Of a stretch of 64,000 nt of DNA, positions 29,732 to 39,246 are shown in pieces. Both the position numbers and the translations under genes were made by a program. The first letter of the stretch is position 1. Each line of letters opens with the position of its first letter. The notes under the pieces are model-generated. The model searched no databases, had not been told where the DNA came from, and saw only the letters and a list, made by a program, of their open reading frames with translations. Source of the DNA: Candidatus Thiodubiliella sp. (GTDB taxonomy: Bacteria; Pseudomonadota; Gammaproteobacteria; PS1; Pseudothioglobaceae); assembly GCA_029237605.1 (NCBI GenBank), contig JAQRGB010000001.1, positions 638,033 to 702,032 of the forward strand. The letters are read 5' to 3'.

Positions 29732-30289
29732 ATGTTAAATGATATACAACAAGATGCTAAAAATCGCATGATAAAGAGTATTACGTCATTAGATGATAGT
29801 TTTAGTAAAATTAGAGCAGGTCGCGCACACCCTTCTTTACTTGAACAAATTCAGGTTGATTATTATGGCTCCATGGTGCCTATTTCGCAAATCGCCAATA
29901 TTAGCGCAGAGGATTCTCGTACACTTAAAGTATCAACATGGGAAAAAGAAATGGTATCAGTAGTTGAAAAAGCTATCATCACTTCTGATTTAGGGCTAAA
30001 TCCACAAACTATTGGTCAAGTTATGCGAATTCCTTTGCCACCACTCACTAAAGAACGCAGACAAGAATTGGTACGTATAGTAAAAAATGAAGCAGAACAG
30101 GCAAAAGTTGCTATTCGTAATATTCGTCGTGATGCCAATTCTGACTTTAAAGAATTGTTAAAAAATAGAGATATTTCAGAAGATGAGTCACGCAAAGCAG
30201 AGGAAAAAATCCAAAAACTCACCAATAATTTCACTAAATCAATCGACGAAAAATTGGACAAAAAAGAAAACTCATTACTTGAAATTTAA
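29732..30289 (+). CDS. frr: ribosome recycling factor
   Basis: RRF splits post-termination ribosomes together with EF-G. The 185 residues show the [19 protein letters not shown] start of the conserved core, [22 protein letters not shown] and [16 protein letters not shown]. The frame is open upstream within pyrH, but the ATG at 29732 with AAGGGG about 8 bases before it is the clear start. Confidence 0.97.
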   Translation: MLNDIQQDAKNRMIKSITSLDDSFSKIRAGRAHPSLLEQIQVDYYGSMVPISQIANISAEDSRTLKVSTWEKEMVSVVEKAIITSDLGLNPQTIGQVMRIPLPPLTKERRQELVRIVKNEAEQAKVAIRNIRRDANSDFKELLKNRDISEDESRKAEEKIQKLTNNFTKSIDEKLDKKENSLLEI

Positions 30290-30309
30290 GATCCCAATAG
30301 TCAATAAAG

Positions 30310-30350
30310 AACCACACATTAGCAGATTTTCTTATTATAACTGTGTGGTT
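30310..30350. terminator. hairpin between frr and a convergent small gene
   Basis: A perfect 9-bp stem (AACCACACA at 30310-30318 with TGTGTGGTT at 30342-30350) has a 23-base loop. It lies 20 bases after the frr stop and 10 bases after the stop of the convergent gene, the place for a bidirectional terminator. There is no T run on either side. Confidence 0.45.
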
Positions 30351-30359
30351 AATTGAGTA

Positions 30360-30728
30360 TTAACCGTCATATTTATTTACACAATCAAAATATGCATCCC
30401 ACCTCTTAGGAGAGAATACTGTGCCAAGCGATGATTCAATTGGCCCTACATTATATAAATAACCACCAGATATTGCATTTCTAAAATTAGAGATATTGCT
30501 TTCAGATAAACCAATCGTTGCTTGACAAGCAGCGTGTGCGCGAGTAGATATAGCTCTACTATCTATCATCAATTTCATTTTTTTTGGCTCCTGTATATTA
30601 GTAGATTTTTTAATAGTTGGTGCTACTGTATCTAACGGCTCTACTGGGCCTCTATCACGATCATCACCACCTGCGATAACGCTTGTTGATATAATAAGCA
30701 TTCCCATTAAAATTAAACTATTCTTCAT
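30360..30728 (-). CDS. small secreted protein of unknown function
   Basis: I do not recognise this 122-residue protein. A signal peptide is clear (residues 1-19, hydrophobic core LILMGMLIISTSVIA before GG). The next 40 residues are charged and Pro-rich (DDRDRGPVEPLD) and probably flexible. The C-terminal half has two cysteines (HAACQATIG and FDCVNKYDG) that could pair in the periplasm, and tryptophan in KRWDAYFDC. It stands alone between frr and cmoB. Confidence 0.65.
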   Translation of the reverse strand: MKNSLILMGMLIISTSVIAGGDDRDRGPVEPLDTVAPTIKKSTNIQEPKKMKLMIDSRAISTRAHAACQATIGLSESNISNFRNAISGGYLYNVGPIESSLGTVFSPKRWDAYFDCVNKYDG

Positions 30729-30797
30729 ATTCTTTTCCCTAAAAAATTAAAAAAATTATATCTAGATATAGTAAATTTTATATTATTATAATTACCT

Positions 30798-31754
30798 ATG
30801 GTTAGTTATTTTAAAAAACAATGTGTGCAATCAAAATTATCATCTATATGCGATGAATTACTTGATATATCAAAACAAACACTAATTGTTAATAATGGCA
30901 ACATATCTAAGTGGGAAAACGCCATTAACGAACTTAAAAAATATGACAAAGGAACGGTTAATTATCAACCGCCTTATTTAAATATAAATATCTCAAATGG
31001 TAATATTAAACCATTACAACAGTCTTTAAAAAAACTAATTCCATGGCGTAAAGGCCCTTATCAAATAGGTAATCTACAGCTTAACAGCGAGTGGTGTGGT
31101 AGTATGAAATGGGATAGGATATCACCGCATATTCAACCACTAAAAGATAAAACCGTATTAGATGTCGGCTCTAACAATGGTTATTTTACTTATTTAATGG
31201 CGCTATCAGGTGCGCAAATAACGTTAGGTATTGAGCCATTTTTACTATTTAATTATCAATTTATGGCAATTCGCACACTAATTAAGAACCCGCCAAATGC
31301 GTTTATTTTGCCACTCAAACTGGAACAAATGCCAAAAGAAGCATTATTTGATACAGTATTTTCAATGGGAGTTTTGTATCATCAAAAAGATCATTTACTA
31401 CATTTACAGCAACTAAGAACCCTGCTAGTAAATGATGGAGAATTAGTTTTAGAAACTTTGATTATTAACAAAAAATATGGAAAACAAATTATCCCTAAAG
31501 GCCGCTATGCCAAAATGCGTAATGTTTGGTGCCTACCATCAACAAACACACTCTATACTTGGCTAAAAAAAGTGGGGTTTAAAAACATTAAACTAGTAAA
31601 TGTAACAAAAACTACACCTGAAGAACAACGCACTACATATTGGATTGGCGATAATACCCAATCAATTAAAGATTTTTTAGACTATAATGATGATAATTTA
31701 ACCATTGAAGGTTTGCCAGCGCCACATAGGGCAATATTTACTTGCAGTAAATAA
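30798..31754 (+). CDS. cmoB: tRNA U34 carboxymethyltransferase CmoB
   Basis: CmoB uses carboxy-SAM to make cmo5U at wobble position 34. The family signatures are IPWRKGPYQIGNLQLNSEWCGSMKWDRI and the SAM loop VLDVGSNNGYFTYLM, followed by GIEPFLLFNYQF and FSMGVLYHQKDHLLHLQQL, and near the end TPEEQRTTYWI. The 318 residues match. CmoA, which makes carboxy-SAM, is not in this window. Confidence 0.94.
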   Translation: MVSYFKKQCVQSKLSSICDELLDISKQTLIVNNGNISKWENAINELKKYDKGTVNYQPPYLNINISNGNIKPLQQSLKKLIPWRKGPYQIGNLQLNSEWCGSMKWDRISPHIQPLKDKTVLDVGSNNGYFTYLMALSGAQITLGIEPFLLFNYQFMAIRTLIKNPPNAFILPLKLEQMPKEALFDTVFSMGVLYHQKDHLLHLQQLRTLLVNDGELVLETLIINKKYGKQIIPKGRYAKMRNVWCLPSTNTLYTWLKKVGFKNIKLVNVTKTTPEEQRTTYWIGDNTQSIKDFLDYNDDNLTIEGLPAPHRAIFTCSK

Positions 31755-31769
31755 GTATAAGAATCAACC

Positions 31770-32639
31770 ATGTATTTACACATTGCCCTACTATTTTACC
31801 TTATTAGCTCAATAACACTAGCAGAACCTAGTATTATTGTTAGCATTAAACCCATTCACTCAATTGTTAGTAATATTACACAAGGCATTACTACGCCGAA
31901 ATTGTTAATAACAAACAATCAATCTCCACATTATTTTCACTTAAAACCATCACAAATATCTTTAATACGTCAAGCAGATTTAATTATTTCTGTACATACA
32001 AATATAGAATCAGGTATTGCTAAATTACTTAGTAATATTGATATTCAACGTAAATTATATGTTGTTGAAAATTCACAACAAAATAACAAAGATGGGCATG
32101 ATGAGCACGATGAGCACGATGAGCACGATAAAGATTATCATGACTGGCTGAATATTAGTGCTGTGCAAAAATTTTCAATAAGGTTAACAAATAAGTTGAT
32201 TTCAATTGATGCCAATAATCGCTTAATTTACCAATCAAACTTGTTAGCATTTAATAAAAAATTAAATATACTTAAAAAACGTATTAAAGAGCAACTCTTG
32301 CCTTACCAAAATACTCCTATAATGACTTATTCAAATGCTTTTAAACAGTTTATACAAACAAATCAGCTTAATGCCATCGCAACATTTGTAAATAATCACG
32401 AAAAACTCTCAAGTATCAAAAATATTTTAAGCGGTAGGGAGGTCATCAGATCTAAAAATGTTCAATGCTTAATATCAATCATAGGAGTTGCTCCAAAAAA
32501 AATAAATAGCATGATTGAAAACTTTAATATAAAGCATGAAAGTATTGATATTATTAACCTTAATTATGCTCAGAATAATTTTTATTATTCAGTTTTAATG
32601 CAAAATATTGCAAATAAGTTTGAAAAGTGTCTGAAGTAA
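31770..32639 (+). CDS. znuA: ZnuA-like zinc-binding periplasmic protein, altered ligands
   Basis: This is a cluster A-1 metal-binding lipocalin-unrelated solute-binding protein of the ZnuA type with a signal peptide (residues 1-18). IVSIKPIHSIVSNITQG and NNQSPHYFHLKPSQ supply the first His ligand; a His/Asp-rich loop (DEH repeated three times) follows at about residues 107-125, then HDWLN. The third family motif FHDAY reads YSNAF here, so that His is missing, and the last Asp segment is also changed. The two late cysteines (VQCLI and EKCLK) are kept. No znuB or znuC lies next to it. It overlaps bioC by 13 bases. Zinc delivery is likely but not certain. Confidence 0.8.
   Translation: MYLHIALLFYLISSITLAEPSIIVSIKPIHSIVSNITQGITTPKLLITNNQSPHYFHLKPSQISLIRQADLIISVHTNIESGIAKLLSNIDIQRKLYVVENSQQNNKDGHDEHDEHDEHDKDYHDWLNISAVQKFSIRLTNKLISIDANNRLIYQSNLLAFNKKLNILKKRIKEQLLPYQNTPIMTYSNAFKQFIQTNQLNAIATFVNNHEKLSSIKNILSGREVIRSKNVQCLISIIGVAPKKINSMIENFNIKHESIDIINLNYAQNNFYYSVLMQNIANKFEKCLK
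32093..32130 (+). repeat. short in-frame tandem repeat in znuA (9-base unit)
   Basis: A 9-base unit (gatgagcac) is repeated about three times in the His-rich loop, coding repeated Asp-Glu-His. Slippage here would change the length of the metal-binding loop without shifting the frame. Confidence 0.75.
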
Positions 32640-33415
32640 GGTCGGCATTTAACAAAGCATCGTCCCAATATGATAAATATGCATTTTTACAAAATGAAAT
32701 CGCCACTCGTCTTGATGCAAAATTAGAAGTAATTTCTAATAATACCAGTGTTATTTTGGACTTAGGGGCTGGCACTGGTTTGTTATCTAAATCTTTATTA
32801 CAACGCTTTCCAGATTCAAAACTTATTTGTCTGGATTTTGCTCAAGAATCACTTAAGAATAACCCATCAACATATAAGATATGTGCTGATGCTAACTATC
32901 TGCCTTTAGTTAATGATAGTATTGATATTATTGTTTCCAATCTAATGATGCAATGGTGCCCTAATTTAAAACAACTATTTACAGAGTGTTATAGGGTGTT
33001 AAAAAATAATGGACTCATACTCTTTTCTACCTTTGGGATTGATACACTTAAAGAGTTAAAAAAGAGTTGGGCAGTGGTTGATAATAAAATGCATGTCAAT
33101 ACTTTTGTTGATATGCACGACATCGGTGACCAACTATTGCAAGAGGGTTTTCAATCACCAGTGATGGAGATGGAAAACTTAACACTAACCTACCAAAGCG
33201 TAACAGATTTATTGAGAGATTTAAAGGCAATTGGCGCACAAACCGTTGATTCACGCTCTAAGTTTCTCACTGGTAAAGATAAATTCCAATCAATGATCAA
33301 TATGTATGAATCCTATCGTCAAGATGGTAAACTACCTGCCACTTATGAAGTGGTTTATGGACATGCATGGAAAGCAAGAAATCAAGTTTATAAAATTACA
33401 CTTAATAAGTCTTAA
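32627..33415 (+). CDS. bioC: malonyl-ACP O-methyltransferase BioC
   Basis: BioC methylates malonyl-ACP to start pimelate synthesis for biotin. RSAFNKASSQYDKYAFLQNEIATRL is the typical BioC N-terminus. The SAM loop is VILDLGAGTGLLSKSL, followed by SNLMMQWC and LLRDLKAIGAQ, which are BioC-specific. The start is a GTG at 32627 inside the end of znuA. The 262 residues are normal. No other bio gene is in the window; the nearby acc genes use biotin. Confidence 0.93.
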   Translation: MSEVRSAFNKASSQYDKYAFLQNEIATRLDAKLEVISNNTSVILDLGAGTGLLSKSLLQRFPDSKLICLDFAQESLKNNPSTYKICADANYLPLVNDSIDIIVSNLMMQWCPNLKQLFTECYRVLKNNGLILFSTFGIDTLKELKKSWAVVDNKMHVNTFVDMHDIGDQLLQEGFQSPVMEMENLTLTYQSVTDLLRDLKAIGAQTVDSRSKFLTGKDKFQSMINMYESYRQDGKLPATYEVVYGHAWKARNQVYKITLNKS

Positions 33416-33704
33416 TTTTAAGCCATAAATATAATACTATTTAATTAATTAAAAGATATATTAATTGCCTATTTAGGCTAATAATAAAAAGTGTTAGACA
33501 TGCCCATAACTGAACCATAAAACGAAAATACCTTATACATATGGTAAATAAATAATAATATAGCCAAATATTTCTATATAGTTCACTATTTCTACAGGTA
33601 TTTTTTGCAAGTAAAATATTCAAAAATACAGATGGGGTTATATACTATGTAACTAAGTACTTCTTAATATTTAACACAGATAAAAACAAAGTACGCTATA
33701 AAGA
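33416..33704. other. AT-rich spacer between convergent bioC and tsf
   Basis: There are 289 bases without a gene. A small palindrome (GCCTA-TT-TAGGC) near 33467 is the only structure I see. It is short for a terminator. Confidence 0.35.
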
Positions 33705-34583
33705 TTATCCTTTCACTTGTGCTATAACCTCATCAACAAAATTTTCTTCTTTCTTTTTAATTCCTTCACCTACTTCAAAACGAACAAATGACTTGACATT
33801 AACACCTTTGGATTTAACCAACGTACCGACTGTTATATCTGGATCTTTAATAAAAGCTTGGCCAGAAAGTGTGACTTCGTTAATAAATTTCTTCATACGA
33901 CCACCAATCATTTTCTCAATTATATCATCTGGTTTGCCAGACTCTCTTGCTTGTTCTACAAAAATTGCCTTCTCTCTTTCTAAAATATCTGCAGATAATT
34001 CATATTCAGAAATGCACTCTGGTTTAGATGCCGCAATATGCATTGCTATGTCTTTTGCTAGATCTTTGTCGTCACCATCTAATACACTCAATACTGCAAT
34101 ACGTTCACCGTGCTTATAAACACCGATAACACCGTTGCCTGCATTCACAGTTCGTACACGACGAATTGTTATATTTTCACCTGTATTAGCAACAACAACT
34201 TCACGTGCTTCTTCTAATGAAGCGCCATTCTCCATTGTTTGTGTTAAGAAATCTTCAACATTGTCTGGTTTTGTTTTAAGCGCTAATTCGCCTAATGCGT
34301 CAACAAAATCAATAAAGATATCTCCTTTAGTCACAAAATCTGTTTCAGAGTTAACTTCTAAGATAATTGCTGTTTTCCCGTCAGCGCTAATATTAACTTT
34401 AACCAAACCTTCTGCAGCAATACGACCAGACTTTTTAGCAGCCTTTACTGCACCCGATGCACGCATTAAATCAATCGATAATTCCATATCGCCATTGGTT
34501 TCACTAAGTGCTTTTTTACAGTCCATCATACCTGCGCCAGTTCTTTCCCTTAATTCTTTAACCATTAATGCTGTAATAGCCAT
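33705..34583 (-). CDS. tsf: elongation factor Ts
   Basis: EF-Ts recycles EF-Tu-GDP. The start MAITALMVKELRERTGAGMMDCKKAL is canonical, followed by EVNSETDFVTKGD and AASKPECISE in the core. The 292 residues are normal. It lies 24 bases after rpsB on the same strand. Confidence 0.98.
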   Translation of the reverse strand: MAITALMVKELRERTGAGMMDCKKALSETNGDMELSIDLMRASGAVKAAKKSGRIAAEGLVKVNISADGKTAIILEVNSETDFVTKGDIFIDFVDALGELALKTKPDNVEDFLTQTMENGASLEEAREVVVANTGENITIRRVRTVNAGNGVIGVYKHGERIAVLSVLDGDDKDLAKDIAMHIAASKPECISEYELSADILEREKAIFVEQARESGKPDDIIEKMIGGRMKKFINEVTLSGQAFIKDPDITVGTLVKSKGVNVKSFVRFEVGEGIKKKEENFVDEVIAQVKG

Positions 34584-34607
34584 ACCATCTCCTAATTTAT
34601 TATTGCT

Positions 34608-35600
34608 TTATGCAAGAATTTTATCAATCATTACACCTTTAGTATCACTAACATTAACGTTAACACCTTGCTTTTTTGCATAACTCTCTAACTCTGTTTT
34701 TTTCATGACAGTTAGTGCCGCCTTGTTAAGTTTGTCACTCCCCATTACTTCTTTGGTGGCAGGCTCTTTTTTAACAACAACAGTTTTTTTTGTGGCTACT
34801 TTTGCTTTACTCTCAATAGACTCTTTCTTTTTTTTAACTACTTCTTCTTTGGTGGCAGGCTCTTTTTTAACAACGACAGTTTTTTTCGTAGCAGTTGCTT
34901 TATTAATCTCTTGCGTTGAAATTGAAGCTTTGGCTTCTAAAACTGCATTTGCAATTCCTCTTGCGTAGAAGCTAATCGCTCTAATTGAATCATCATTACC
35001 TGGGATTACATAATCAATACCCTCTGGGTTGTGATTGGTATCTACTATGCCAATTAGTGGCAATCCTAATTTTTGTGCTTCTTTAACAGCATTCTTTTCA
35101 TGACCAGTATCAATAACGAATACTACATCAGGGATACCATTTAAATCTTTAATGCCGCCTAAACTACGCTCTAATTTTTCCATTTCACGTGTCATCATTA
35201 ATGCTTCTTTTTTACCAAACTGAATAAAGTTTTCTTCTGCTAAGAACTCCAAGTCTTTTAAGCGCTTAATTGAAGCTTTGATAGTCTTATAGTTTGTCAT
35301 CATGCCGCCTAACCAGCGGTGATTGACATATGGCATGCCACAACGTATTGCTTCTTCTTTCATAATATTGCTTGCTGCACGTTTTGTGCCAACAAATAAA
35401 ATAGAGCCACCAGCTGCTGCTGTTTTTGATGCAAAATTAAGTACATCATTAAACATCGGTAGTGACTTCTCTAGGTTAATGATATGCACGCCATTGCGAG
35501 TGCCATAAATGTAGCGTTCCATTTTTGGATGCCAAAAACGGCTACGGTGACCAAAATGAACACCAGCTTCTAACATTTTTTTCATGGACATTTTTGCCAT
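34608..35600 (-). CDS. rpsB: 30S ribosomal protein S2 with C-terminal extension
   Basis: Residues 1 to about 228 are a normal S2 ([65 protein letters not shown]). Residues 229-330 are an extension: a Lys/Glu/Val-rich stretch with a 16-residue duplication ([16 protein letters not shown] at 237-252 and 269-284), then about 40 residues resembling a SAP/HeH-type helix-extended-helix motif ([17 protein letters not shown], then GVMIDKIL). E. coli S2 is 241 residues. The frame through the extension is continuous and ends 24 bases before tsf, so it appears to be a real part of the protein. Confidence 0.95.
   Translation of the reverse strand: MAKMSMKKMLEAGVHFGHRSRFWHPKMERYIYGTRNGVHIINLEKSLPMFNDVLNFASKTAAAGGSILFVGTKRAASNIMKEEAIRCGMPYVNHRWLGGMMTNYKTIKASIKRLKDLEFLAEENFIQFGKKEALMMTREMEKLERSLGGIKDLNGIPDVVFVIDTGHEKNAVKEAQKLGLPLIGIVDTNHNPEGIDYVIPGNDDSIRAISFYARGIANAVLEAKASISTQEINKATATKKTVVVKKEPATKEEVVKKKKESIESKAKVATKKTVVVKKEPATKEVMGSDKLNKAALTVMKKTELESYAKKQGVNVNVSDTKGVMIDKILA
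34752..34910 (-). repeat. internal duplication in the rpsB extension
   Basis: Two copies of a segment of about 48 bases, almost identical in DNA (about 34752-34797 and 34848-34895), encode the repeated 16-residue Lys-rich block. The near-identity suggests a recent duplication or homogenisation. Confidence 0.8.
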
Positions 35601-35624
35601 ATTATTATTTCTCCGGGGTTAAAT

Positions 35625-35648
35625 AAAAAATGCCCATAGACATTTTTT
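35625..35648 (-). promoter_or_regulatory. hairpin in the rpsB leader
   Basis: A 10-bp stem (AAAAAATGTC with GGCATTTTTT, one G-U pair) closes a TATG tetraloop 24 bases before the rpsB ATG, just before a CCCCGGAG sequence overlapping the ribosome binding site. It resembles an A/U-flanked terminator or an autoregulatory leader hairpin. S2 represses its own operon in E. coli; a role for this hairpin is inference. Confidence 0.5.
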
Positions 35649-35810
35649 CTTCCACAACTCCTACTAACCAACTCCTTATTTTTAAAAAGAGCACCCTAGC
35701 TAATATGCCAAATTGTGTGATATATTAAAAAAAACTAGACACCTATATTTTAGATACCTAATTCAACTTTTGATTTTTTAGCCTAAGCCTTTAAAATCAC
35801 GAAATGTGCA

Positions 35811-35816
35811 ATTATA
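35811..35816 (-). promoter_or_regulatory. candidate -10 box for rpsB-tsf
   Basis: A TATAAT on the minus strand lies about 210 bases before the rpsB start, which would give a long leader. No strong -35 box is seen. The 292-base rpe-rpsB spacer also holds the leader hairpin and nothing else recognisable. Confidence 0.35.
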
Positions 35817-35892
35817 CCCAAGTCTTACAACAATAAGTATGTAGGTAGCAAATTATATCTTAGCCAATTAAAGGTAATTTACATTTGAATTT

Positions 35893-36576
35893 CTAGAAAC
35901 CATTATTTACCTCATCTAATTCCTTACGCATTGCATCAATAGTGACTTTATAGTTATCCGTGTTAAAGATAGCTGATCCTGCAACAAAAGTGTCTGCTCC
36001 TGCTTGTGCAACTTCACGAATATTATCAATTTTAACACCACCATCGATTTCCAAGCGAATATCTCTGCCACTAGCGTCAATTAATGTACGTACTTGCCTA
36101 CATTTCTCTAGCGTGTGTAGAATAAAAGATTGGCCACCAAAACCAGGGTTAACTGACATTAACAAAATCATATCTAGTTTATCCATTACATTTTCTAAAA
36201 TACCTAAAGGTGTTGCTGGGTTGAATACTAATCCTGCTTTACAGCCAGCCTCTTGAATTATACCAAGTGTTCTGTCAATATGTTCAGAGGCCTCTGGGTG
36301 AAAAGTAATATATGATGCACCTGCATCAATAAAATCAGGAATAATTCTATCTACTGGCTTAACCATTAAATGTACGTCAATCGGCGCACTTACGCCATAT
36401 TTTCTTAGCGCTTCACAAATCAATGGACCAATGGTTAGATTCGGCACATAGTGATTATCCATAACATCAAAATGTATAATATCAGCGCCAGCGCTTAATA
36501 CGTTATCAACTTCTTCACCTAGTTTAGCAAAATCTGCCGCCAAAATTGATGGGGCAATAAAATTAGATTGTTTCAT
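35893..36576 (-). CDS. rpe: ribulose-phosphate 3-epimerase
   Basis: Rpe interconverts ribulose-5-phosphate and xylulose-5-phosphate in the pentose phosphate and Calvin cycles. [45 protein letters not shown] and [12 protein letters not shown] carry the metal and catalytic residues. The 227 residues are normal. It follows gpmI by 18 bases on the same strand. Confidence 0.97.
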   Translation of the reverse strand: MKQSNFIAPSILAADFAKLGEEVDNVLSAGADIIHFDVMDNHYVPNLTIGPLICEALRKYGVSAPIDVHLMVKPVDRIIPDFIDAGASYITFHPEASEHIDRTLGIIQEAGCKAGLVFNPATPLGILENVMDKLDMILLMSVNPGFGGQSFILHTLEKCRQVRTLIDASGRDIRLEIDGGVKIDNIREVAQAGADTFVAGSAIFNTDNYKVTIDAMRKELDEVNNGF

Positions 36577-36594
36577 TTCTATTTCCTATTTTTA

Positions 36595-38136
36595 TTATTT
36601 AAAAGTTATTAGACTACTTCCAGTCATTTCATCAGGTTGTTCAACATTCATTATCATTAATAATGTCGGTGCAATATCAGATAAAGACCCAATGCCAGGA
36701 TCGGTAATTTCTACCTCTCTGTCGCTAATAAATATCAACGGTACTAAGTTTTTCGTATGTGCTGTGTGTGGTTTCCCTGTTTCGGGATCAACCATTTGCT
36801 CAACATTGCCATGATCAGCAGTAATCAGCATCTCTCCACCATCAATTGATCTTAACGCTTGATAAACAACGCCCAAACACGTGTCCACTACTTCAACTGC
36901 CTTAATGGCTGCGTCTAATTTACCAGAATGTCCCACCATATCAGTATTAGCAAAATTACAGATGACCAAATCATATTTTTGACTCTCAATATTTTCAGCC
37001 AATTCATCAGTAAGCTCGAAAGCGCTCATTTCTGGCTTAAGGTCATAAGTTGCAACATCTGGAGATGGAATTAACACACGGTCTTCACCATAAAATGGAC
37101 GCTCAATACCACCATTTAAAAAGAAAGTGACGTGTGCATACTTCTCAGTCTCAGCAATCCTAAGTTGTGTCATGCCTAAGTTAGATAGATATTTCCCTAA
37201 TACATTATTAAGTTTTACAGAAGGGTAAGCCACTGGTAAGTTAAACTCTCTTTTATATTCTGTTAAGCAAATAAATTGCGTTGGTATAAAGGTGCCACGA
37301 GAAAAACCTTGAAAATCCTCATTGGTAAATGCTTGTGTAATTTGCCTTGCTCTGTCAGCACGATAATTCATAAATATCATAACATCGCCTTTTTTTATTT
37401 TTATTGGCATTTTAATCACAGTTGACTGCACAAACTCGTCAGTTTCCCCGCGCTCATATGCCATATCGATTGCTTCGATTGCATTCTTCGCTAAAAATTT
37501 ACCCTTACCATTGGCAATTAGTTCATAAGCACAGCGTACGCGACCCCAACGATTATCTCTGTCTAAAGAAAAATATCGACCAATCACGCTAGCTATTTCC
37601 CCCACACCTAACTCAGAAATTTTATCTTCTAATTTTTGAATGTATTTTTTTGCACTTTTTTGTGCACAATCCCTTCCATCAGAAAATATATGTAAATAGA
37701 CACCTTTGCAATTATATTGCTTAGTCATTTCTAACATAGCATATATTTGCTTTTCATGCGAATGCACACCACCATCAGATAACAAACCTATAATATGAAC
37801 TACTTTATTGTTATTATTAGCATATTCTAATGAATTTTTGAGTATTTGATTTTTAAAAAAATCACCATTTTCAATTTCATTTTGAATACGAGTAAAGTCT
37901 TGTTTAACAATGCGCCCAGCACCTAAATTAAGATGCCCTACTTCTGAATTACCCATTTGTTCGCCAGGTAAACCTACTTCTTTGCCACTAGTTGAAATTA
38001 AAGAGTGTGCAAACTGGTCATTGAATTTATCCCATACTGGTGTACTTGCCTGAGCAACTGCATTATTCTGTATAACTTCTGAATGCCCCCAGCCATCCAA
38101 AATAATGAGTACTTTAGTTTGTTTTTTAGTATTCAT
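36595..38136 (-). CDS. gpmI: 2,3-bisphosphoglycerate-independent phosphoglycerate mutase
   Basis: GpmI is the manganese-dependent mutase of glycolysis and gluconeogenesis. The catalytic serine is S64 in GEQMGNSEVGHLNLGAG; ILDGWGHS at the start and ITADHGNVEQM and HTAHTKNLVP at the end are metal-binding motifs of the alkaline-phosphatase superfamily. The 513 residues are normal. Confidence 0.97.
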   Translation of the reverse strand: MNTKKQTKVLIILDGWGHSEVIQNNAVAQASTPVWDKFNDQFAHSLISTSGKEVGLPGEQMGNSEVGHLNLGAGRIVKQDFTRIQNEIENGDFFKNQILKNSLEYANNNNKVVHIIGLLSDGGVHSHEKQIYAMLEMTKQYNCKGVYLHIFSDGRDCAQKSAKKYIQKLEDKISELGVGEIASVIGRYFSLDRDNRWGRVRCAYELIANGKGKFLAKNAIEAIDMAYERGETDEFVQSTVIKMPIKIKKGDVMIFMNYRADRARQITQAFTNEDFQGFSRGTFIPTQFICLTEYKREFNLPVAYPSVKLNNVLGKYLSNLGMTQLRIAETEKYAHVTFFLNGGIERPFYGEDRVLIPSPDVATYDLKPEMSAFELTDELAENIESQKYDLVICNFANTDMVGHSGKLDAAIKAVEVVDTCLGVVYQALRSIDGGEMLITADHGNVEQMVDPETGKPHTAHTKNLVPLIFISDREVEITDPGIGSLSDIAPTLLMIMNVEQPDEMTGSSLITFK

Positions 38137-38153
38137 TGTGTATTAATTATAAC

Positions 38154-39245
38154 TTAAACATTAAACAAGAAATGCACAACATCACCGTCTTGAATAATGT
38201 ATTCCTTGCCTTCTGAGCGTAATTTTCCTGATTCTTTTGCGCCTTTCTCACCTTGAAACTTAATAAAATCATCAAAAGCAATGGTTTCAGCACGAATAAA
38301 GCCTTTTTCAAAATCACCATGAATTTTACCCGCTGCTTGGGGGGCATTATCACCAATATTAACGGTCCAAGCGCGTACTTCTTGCACACCAGCTGTAAAA
38401 TAAGTTTGCAAACCTAACAATTTATATCCTGCTTTAATAAGTCGATCTAAACTTGATTCATCTTGCCCTATTTCAGACAAAAACTCTTGTTTTTCATCAC
38501 CTTCTAACTCAGCAATCTCCGCCTCAACATCAGCACAAATAGCTATAACTTGTGCATTTTCTGCTTGTGCAATTTGCATAATAGCATCCAAATGTGGATT
38601 ATTATTAAAGCCGTCTTCGCTGACATTAGCGACATATAAAACAGGTTTAATAGTTAATAATTGAAAGTCTTTTAATAACTTTACTTCTTCATCATCAAAG
38701 GACAAAGTGCGAATACCCTCACCATTTTCAAGTACTGGTAAAATTTTTTCCAACAATGCTTTCAAAGGTAACCCATCTTTTTGACCAGACTTAGTATTTT
38801 TTAACGAATTTTGATATAGTTTTTCAACCACAGATAAATCAGCTATAGCCAATTCTGTATTGATAACCTCAATATCATCAGTGGGTGAAATTTTTCCAGA
38901 CACATGCACAATATCATCGTTATCAAAAGCACGAACTACATGCACAATCGCATCTGTCTCACGAATATTAGTTAAGAATTGATTGCCTAGTCCTTCGCCT
39001 TTTGAGGCGCCTTCAACCAAACCTGCAATATCCACAAACTCCATAGTGGTTGGCAAGATTCTTTTCGGACTAACAATTTCAGCTAATTGACCCAAACGCT
39101 TGTCATTAATCGGAACAATACCAACATTTGGCTCAATAGTACAAAACGGGTAGTTTGCCGACTCAATGCCCGCTTGCGTAAGTGCGTTAAATAGAGTTGA
39201 TTTTCCTACATTAGGCAAACCTACAATCCCGCATTTAAATCCCAT
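38154..39245 (-). CDS. ychF: Obg-family GTPase/ATPase YchF
   Basis: YchF is a ribosome-associated P-loop ATPase with a TGS domain. [18 protein letters not shown] is the P-loop, [22 protein letters not shown] the G3 region, and the C-terminal TGS domain includes [16 protein letters not shown] and [10 protein letters not shown]. The 363 residues are normal. It follows pth by one base, an arrangement common in gammaproteobacteria. Confidence 0.97.
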   Translation of the reverse strand: MGFKCGIVGLPNVGKSTLFNALTQAGIESANYPFCTIEPNVGIVPINDKRLGQLAEIVSPKRILPTTMEFVDIAGLVEGASKGEGLGNQFLTNIRETDAIVHVVRAFDNDDIVHVSGKISPTDDIEVINTELAIADLSVVEKLYQNSLKNTKSGQKDGLPLKALLEKILPVLENGEGIRTLSFDDEEVKLLKDFQLLTIKPVLYVANVSEDGFNNNPHLDAIMQIAQAENAQVIAICADVEAEIAELEGDEKQEFLSEIGQDESSLDRLIKAGYKLLGLQTYFTAGVQEVRAWTVNIGDNAPQAAGKIHGDFEKGFIRAETIAFDDFIKFQGEKGAKESGKLRSEGKEYIIQDGDVVHFLFNV

Positions 39246-39246
39246 A

